DNA from: JAWPMV01 sp039819665
Lineage (GTDB): Bacteria; Bacteroidota; Bacteroidia; J057
Reading direction: 5' to 3'
Assembly (NCBI GenBank): GCA_039819665.1
Contig: JBCBRM010000033.1
Coordinates: 34,197-98,196, forward strand
DNA: 64,000 nt
Below, piece after piece: positions 59,707 to 64,000 of this stretch; the first letter of the stretch is position 1; the number at the start of each line of letters is the position of its first letter. Below the pieces are notes generated by a model, which searched no databases, was not told the DNA's origin, and worked only from the letters and a program-made list of their open reading frames with translations. Both the position numbers and the translations under genes were made by a program.

Positions 59707-60999
59707 TTAATCTTTGCTTTCTTCTCTTTGTTTCAATTTGATAAAGATATAGATCGGAATTCCCGCCATCAAGAGCACAAAGCCCCAGAATACAACTTCT
59801 TCTCCTGATCCGATCACGGCCCACAAAGAAAAGATGAAAGCGAGCAAGCCTAATAACCAGGACCAGGGCTTAGACTTTTCGTAGGAAATGAGAATATGAG
59901 TAGCAGAGGAAAAGAGATAAGGAATCAAAACCGTGAGTGTTCCGAGTAGAATCATAAATTCGAATGCCTTGACAAAGCCCTTCGAAAAATTGAGGATCAT
60001 GATAATCGAAATGAAGATACTCGATATGGTGATTCCCACTGCCGGACTTCCTTTGCTATTGGTTTTGCCGAAAGCCTGATGGAACATTTTATCACGAGCT
60101 GCTGCAAGTGGAATTTGTCCCTGAATAAGGATCCATCCATTCAAGGCTCCAAAGGTTGAGATAATAGCAGCTATAGCCACAATAAAACGAGCCGATTCTC
60201 CCCACATAAAAGCAGCTGTATCTGCAAAAGGGGCTTCTGAGTTTTGGAGTTCTGTAGGCGAAAGTACTCCCAGGAGTACCATGGAACTCAAAATGTAAAC
60301 AGCAATTGCGATATAGGTTCCCCATTGGGTAGCAGCAGGAATGGTTTTCTCTGGATCTTTGATATTATCGGCGGGAATACTGGCACATTCGATTCCCAAA
60401 AAAGCGAAAAGCGTCAAGGTAGACGTTTCCATGATGGCTTGAAGTGCGCTTTTATCACTTAGGTTGAAGGGAGTAAAATGACTCCAATCCATGTAGAAAA
60501 GTCCGACGATGGCAATGAGCATCAAAGGCACTACCTTCAAAATCGTGGTAACTAATTGAAGCTTTCCTGCTCCTTTCACCCCCTGCATATTCAAAAAACT
60601 CAATCCCCAGATTACTGTCAAGCCTAGTGCTACCGAAAGGATCGGAGATTTGCCAAGTATCGGCAGAAAAACCGTCAAATAACTAAGCATGGCTACCGCA
60701 ATAGCTGCATTGGTTACACAAACCGAAATCCAATATCCCCAAGCGACCAGAAATCCTGCAAAATCTCCCATGCCTTCCCGGGCATATACATAAGGACCTC
60801 CTGTTTTGGGATAGACTTTGGCTAATTTGGAAAATACTTTCGCCAGCAATAAGGCACCCAGAGATGCTACGATCCATCCCCCCAAACTAATCCCACCATA
60901 AAAAGCCAGGGAGGCTGGCAAAAGGAAAATCCCTGAGCCTATCATATTTCCCAATACCAATGAGGTTGATTCCCAAAATCCGATTTTTCCTTTTTCCAT
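59707..60999 (-). CDS. APC family amino acid permease
   Basis: This 430-residue protein has about 12 transmembrane helices. The N-terminal signature GFWESTSLVLGNMIGSGIFLLPASLA contains the GSGIF substrate-binding motif of the APC superfamily. TLFAFLGIECASIPADNIKDPEKTIPAAT is the TM6 region typical of amino acid transporters. It imports amino acids by proton symport or exchange. Upstream of and probably cotranscribed with the DDAH-like enzyme. Confidence 0.92.
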   Translation of the reverse strand: MEKGKIGFWESTSLVLGNMIGSGIFLLPASLAFYGGISLGGWIVASLGALLLAKVFSKLAKVYPKTGGPYVYAREGMGDFAGFLVAWGYWISVCVTNAAIAVAMLSYLTVFLPILGKSPILSVALGLTVIWGLSFLNMQGVKGAGKLQLVTTILKVVPLMLIAIVGLFYMDWSHFTPFNLSDKSALQAIMETSTLTLFAFLGIECASIPADNIKDPEKTIPAATQWGTYIAIAVYILSSMVLLGVLSPTELQNSEAPFADTAAFMWGESARFIVAIAAIISTFGALNGWILIQGQIPLAAARDKMFHQAFGKTNSKGSPAVGITISSIFISIIMILNFSKGFVKAFEFMILLGTLTVLIPYLFSSATHILISYEKSKPWSWLLGLLAFIFSLWAVIGSGEEVVFWGFVLLMAGIPIYIFIKLKQREESKD

Positions 61000-61095
61000 C
61001 TTTCTAAGATAGTCGAATAAATGGAAATGAGTAATTAAGGGAAAGCTCGACTGTTCTAATCCCCAACATCCCTGTTAATGCGAACTTGTAATACA

Positions 61096-61176
61096 GGCGA
61101 AGCAATCCCTTTGACTGCGATAGACGATTTGAATTTAAGTAGATTGCTTCGCCGAAGGTTTCAGCTCGCAATGACA
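61096..61176. repeat. Interspersed palindromic element (GAAGCAATC / GTCATTGCGAG type)
   Basis: GGCGAAGCAATC (61096-61107) and its exact complement GATTGCTTCGCC (61142-61153) frame a 34-bp centre. The right arm continues to GCTCGCAATGAC (61165-61176). Short GTCATTGCGAG...GAAGCAATC elements recur in intergenic DNA of many Bacteroidota. It lies in the gap between the divergent-facing permease start and the TonB receptor end. Confidence 0.6.
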
Positions 61177-61198
61177 AGGTTGTTTGAGTTAATTGTTT

Positions 61199-63685
61199 CT
61201 ACTCTTTCTCTAGCTTCACCTGCAGCGCGACATACCAGGTTCTCGGAGCCGAAGGAATGATACCCGGTCCGGGATAACCCGTAGCCCTTCTGGTGAAGTA
61301 CCATTCGTTCAGCAAATTATTGGCTCCAGCTTCAATTTGAAACATTTTGAATTTATAGGAAAGGCTTAGGTCAAGTATACTATATGCAGGAATAGCGCCT
61401 TGTATACCGCTTTGATTGTCCTGTACGTTCTGTGGAGCATTGGAGGCATCGGTAAATTGCTCAGAGAGGTAAGAGTATTGAAGCGTACCTAGGAAGTTCT
61501 TGTAGCCAAATCTGAGGCCTGATTTGAAATTGAGGAAGGGGATGAATTCAACTTCATTTCCTTCAACTCCGGGGATTTCGGATTGGAAATAGTTGGAGTG
61601 CGTGAGGGAGGTATTGAAAAAAATGCTGAAACGATAATGCTCCTGGTACTTGAAAAAGGTCTTGCGAATGTTCCAGTCGATCAAGCTCTCCAATCCAAAT
61701 AAAAAGGCAGATCCGATATTTCCCCTGAATCTGATTACCCTTCCCGTTTCTCGTAATTGACCGTTCGCATCGAGGCGAGTTTCGGCCCGCAGTACTTCTC
61801 CCAAACGATCATTGTACAAGAGCCCAAATCCTCCTATGTCATAGGAAAGCAAATTCTTTACTCTTCCCCGAATTCCAAAATCTGCGGTGAATCCATTTTC
61901 ATCCGAAATATTAGGATCGATTTGGAAGGAAGGGTTCACGATACGGATATCGCTGAAAGTAACCGAACGATAATTTTGGGAGAAATTTGCATAGGATTCG
62001 AAGCCTGGATTGGGTTTATAGCTGGCACCGATTCCCAACAATAAGAAACTCCGATTCAACACACGATTGTCCTCGAAGGAAGTGTCCTGAATAGGGTTCC
62101 CTGCGAGGTCGAAATTGATCTTTTTGAAGGTTCCCTCACTTTCGGTTTTTATGTTTTCAAATCGGAACCCAGGTGTCAGGGTAAAGTTGTCTGAGAGGTA
62201 AAATATGTTTTCTCCAAAGATGGCCAGATTTCTGTTGGGGAAACGAAAATCGGATTGATTGGGATAAGAGCTGAACTCATTGGCGTAGAGTTGAAAGTCA
62301 GCATCTGCTGATGCACTCGCGGGACCCTGAATAGCAGTATTATCAGAAGAATAGTACTTTTGACCTAGAAGGAATATGCCCTTCCTTTTTCCCAGGTCAT
62401 ACCTTTTTAGGAAGCGCGTTTCAAGCCCCCAGTTATTAAAATCGCCGATTATTAGATCGCGGGGAGCTTCTGGATCATCGGTTTGTGAAACCCGATTGGT
62501 GCGAAAGCCTACCGCTTTTCTTGAAGCATCCAGTCCAAACCAGTTGACACTAAGCTCGCTTCTCTCCGAAAATTCATGAATCAGTCGAAGAGAAAGTAAG
62601 TGCCAATCTACGCTAAACCAGTTGCGCTCCCGATTGCTGAATGTGGGATCATTGTAAAACTGCGCATCGCTCAACCCGCCTGGCTGCTGTGCCAAATAGC
62701 TTAGGTAGCTAAACTCCGCATCAAGGAGGGTCTTTGCGCTCAACTGATAATGAAGATCTGCATAGAAGTTTTTAGATTCGAATTCTGAATTCGGACGAAA
62801 ACCATCTCCTCTTTTGTAATTGAAATAGGTGTAATAGCTGAATTTTCCAAGGGTGCCGGAGACACTATTGAAGGTAGTGAATAGATTATTGGAACCGGTA
62901 CTTTGACGAGAAACCCATTCGATCTTTTTATCCTCAACCGGCTGCTTAAACATGAAGTTGATGAGGCCACCAAACTGAGTTCCGTATTGCAAAGAAGCAG
63001 CTCCACGGATTACCTGAATCTCACTAAGGGCTTCTGCTGGAGGGGTATAATAACTTTCCGGATAGCCCAGTACATCTGCACTAATGTCATAGCCATTTTG
63101 GCGGGTGTTGAAATTGGCCGAACGATTGGGATCGAGTCCGCGACCTCCAATATTCAATTGAAGCCCGGCATCATTATTCTCATAAATATTCAGACCGGCT
63201 ACCTGGCTGTAGATTTGACGAGGGTTGTTGCCAGAAATATTGGCAGTGAGTTGGTCCAAAAGAACTACTTCTGTCTTCTTGCCTGCATAGATAGCAGTTC
63301 CTTCTACTTCTTTCAGTCGCTTAAGGGCGAATAGTTCTTCCCTTCTTTGTGCAATAACTACTTCTGACAATTCATAGGTGATCTCACTCAGATTGATTTC
63401 CAGCACTACATTCTGATCTTTCAATACGACCCATTCTTTTCTCAATTCATAACTTGGCGAAAAGAAAAGCACTTCGTAACTACCTGCAGATAAATCTTCG
63501 AAGGAGAAGGCGCCTTCCGGGTCGGTCTTAACTTTTTTATCCAGCTTACTCAGATATACCTCTACCTCAGCGAGGGGATTTTGGCTCAAACTGTCCCGGA
63601 CAAGCCCGCTAAGGCTCATCTGCGCCATCAGACTGCCACAGCCTATCAATAATACCAGTATGAAGCTATAAGCCTTTAATTTCAT
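61199..63685 (-). CDS. TonB-dependent outer-membrane receptor (FecA-like)
   Basis: In this 828-residue protein the signal peptide ends LLIGCGSLMAQ. A carboxypeptidase-regulatory-like domain follows (LSGLVRDSLSQNPLAEVEVYL...GAFSFEDLSAGSYEVLF). The plug domain has YSQVAGLNIYENN, NIGGRGLDPNRS and IQVIRGAASLQYGTQFGGLINF. The rest is a 22-strand-type barrel with the final PRTWYVALQVKLE. It resembles FecA-like receptors of Bacteroidota and probably imports a metal chelate or similar. Its start overlaps by 20 bp the 3' end of an HTTM-type gene, a pairing often seen in this phylum. Confidence 0.92.
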   Translation of the reverse strand: MKLKAYSFILVLLIGCGSLMAQMSLSGLVRDSLSQNPLAEVEVYLSKLDKKVKTDPEGAFSFEDLSAGSYEVLFFSPSYELRKEWVVLKDQNVVLEINLSEITYELSEVVIAQRREELFALKRLKEVEGTAIYAGKKTEVVLLDQLTANISGNNPRQIYSQVAGLNIYENNDAGLQLNIGGRGLDPNRSANFNTRQNGYDISADVLGYPESYYTPPAEALSEIQVIRGAASLQYGTQFGGLINFMFKQPVEDKKIEWVSRQSTGSNNLFTTFNSVSGTLGKFSYYTYFNYKRGDGFRPNSEFESKNFYADLHYQLSAKTLLDAEFSYLSYLAQQPGGLSDAQFYNDPTFSNRERNWFSVDWHLLSLRLIHEFSERSELSVNWFGLDASRKAVGFRTNRVSQTDDPEAPRDLIIGDFNNWGLETRFLKRYDLGKRKGIFLLGQKYYSSDNTAIQGPASASADADFQLYANEFSSYPNQSDFRFPNRNLAIFGENIFYLSDNFTLTPGFRFENIKTESEGTFKKINFDLAGNPIQDTSFEDNRVLNRSFLLLGIGASYKPNPGFESYANFSQNYRSVTFSDIRIVNPSFQIDPNISDENGFTADFGIRGRVKNLLSYDIGGFGLLYNDRLGEVLRAETRLDANGQLRETGRVIRFRGNIGSAFLFGLESLIDWNIRKTFFKYQEHYRFSIFFNTSLTHSNYFQSEIPGVEGNEVEFIPFLNFKSGLRFGYKNFLGTLQYSYLSEQFTDASNAPQNVQDNQSGIQGAIPAYSILDLSLSYKFKMFQIEAGANNLLNEWYFTRRATGYPGPGIIPSAPRTWYVALQVKLEKE

Positions 63686-64000
63686 CTTTAAAGTTTAAAA
63701 TCCAGTCTTTATGCCGAAAGGAATCTTTCAATTGGGTCAAGTCTACTAATGGATCGATATAGGGCTGACTCCTTCGTCCATTGAGTGCGACATAACTTTC
63801 GACATATATTTCAGGATCTTTGATTCCTTGATCCTGGTAGTGCTTTTCAAGGTAATGTGCGTATTCGAGTATAAAGTCTGCTTGTGTTGACATTTGCTTT
63901 TCCTGAAAGCCGGTGAGGAATTGAGAATTGTCCACATAAAATCGCTTCCCACTTTCTGGATACGCAAATTTCAAAATTGTTGATCCAGAAAGTGGGAAGC
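63666..64000 (-). CDS. HTTM / vitamin K-dependent gamma-carboxylase-like protein, C-terminal part (cut by window edge)
   Basis: The frame is open to the right edge, so only the C-terminal ~110 residues are visible. YPESGKRFYVDNSQFLTGFQEKQM...QADFILEYAHYLEKHY...ESYVALNGRRSQPYIDPLVDL matches the end of bacterial HTTM proteins, which share the vitamin K-dependent carboxylase architecture (compare their LNGR...IDP.VDL). The gene overlaps the start of the TonB receptor by 20 bp. The outermost ~18 bases form an inverted repeat with the sequence at 63944-63961, so the residues encoded there (FPLSG) should be treated with caution. Confidence 0.72.
   Translation of the reverse strand, partial: FPLSGSTILKFAYPESGKRFYVDNSQFLTGFQEKQMSTQADFILEYAHYLEKHYQDQGIKDPEIYVESYVALNGRRSQPYIDPLVDLTQLKDSFRHKDWILNFKDEIKGL
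63944..64000. repeat. 18-bp perfect inverted repeat ending at the window edge
   Basis: GCTTCCCACTTTCTGGAT (63944-63961) and ATCCAGAAAGTGGGAAGC (63983-64000) are exact reverse complements around a 21-bp loop, inside coding sequence. The second arm ends at the last base of the window, so the repeat may continue outside. Confidence 0.9.

Overview
The window reads as a chromosomal segment of a member of the Bacteroidota, most likely a Saprospiria-type (Lewinella/Haliscomenobacter-like), probably free-living bacterium. The evidence is: three large secreted proteins ending in type IX secretion (T9SS) type-A sorting domains; SprB-like and SBBP repeats; TANNTTTG-type -7 promoter boxes instead of TATAAT and few Shine-Dalgarno sites; a FecA-like TonB-dependent receptor next to an HTTM/gamma-carboxylase-like gene; a DUF2851 protein; and an ECF sigma factor paired with a very large anti-sigma-like protein. 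The taxonomic placement is inference from gene content. I see no rRNA, CRISPR array, insertion sequence, integrase or phage structural gene.

Layout. 1-9 kb: an Ig-like surface protein cut by the left edge, a T9SS cargo protein, glutamate dehydrogenase, CdsA with a CPBP protease, and DusB. 9-17 kb: a coiled-coil protein capped by two TonB-C-like domains, a GHKL ATPase with a Shedu/DUF4263-like C-terminus, a gene-free stretch with several strong hairpins (candidate small RNA), and a sigma/anti-sigma pair whose anti-sigma partner carries eight tandem ~31-residue repeats. 17-24.3 kb: RecQ, small conserved hypotheticals, an LRR protein, a methyltransferase, a hydrolase, a DoxX-like protein and a TPR protein. 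24.5-33.6 kb: a minus-strand five-gene cluster, in transcription order peptidoglycan amidase with two PG-binding-like repeats, membrane WD40 protein, CHAT protease, STAND NTPase, second amidase. 33.8-34.1 kb: tRNA-Lys(TTT) and tRNA-Leu(GAG). 34-37.5 kb: a BatE-like protein, fructose-1,6-bisphosphatase, PspA and a PspA-tail paralogue. 37.8-45.3 kb: a molybdenum hydroxylase operon (coxG-S-L-M type, form II), an acyl-CoA synthetase and a divergent AraC regulator. 45.4-56.8 kb: two HAD hydrolases, DUF2851, an SBBP-repeat T9SS protein, a CPBP protease, phosphosulfolactate synthase, and an esterase / GH144-like / esterase operon. 56.8-64 kb: a VapBC toxin-antitoxin pair, an APH-fold kinase, a DDAH/arginine-deiminase-like hydrolase with an APC permease, a TonB receptor and the tail of an HTTM protein.

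The most promising undescribed system is the 24.5-33.6 kb cluster. The widespread STAND(nSTAND1)-TM-WD40 polypeptide appears here split into two genes in permuted order, with a CHAT caspase-like protease gene between the halves and translationally coupled to the NTPase. Two paralogous amidases without signal peptides, sharing the same C-terminal tail, flank it. This layout suggests a sensor (WD40), switch (STAND), protease (CHAT) and cell-wall-degrading effector (amidase) module, plausibly a lysis-type defence or programmed-death system. That function is inference. Second-tier signals are the GHKL-Shedu-like protein, the repeat-bearing anti-sigma protein and the candidate small RNA near 13.7 kb.
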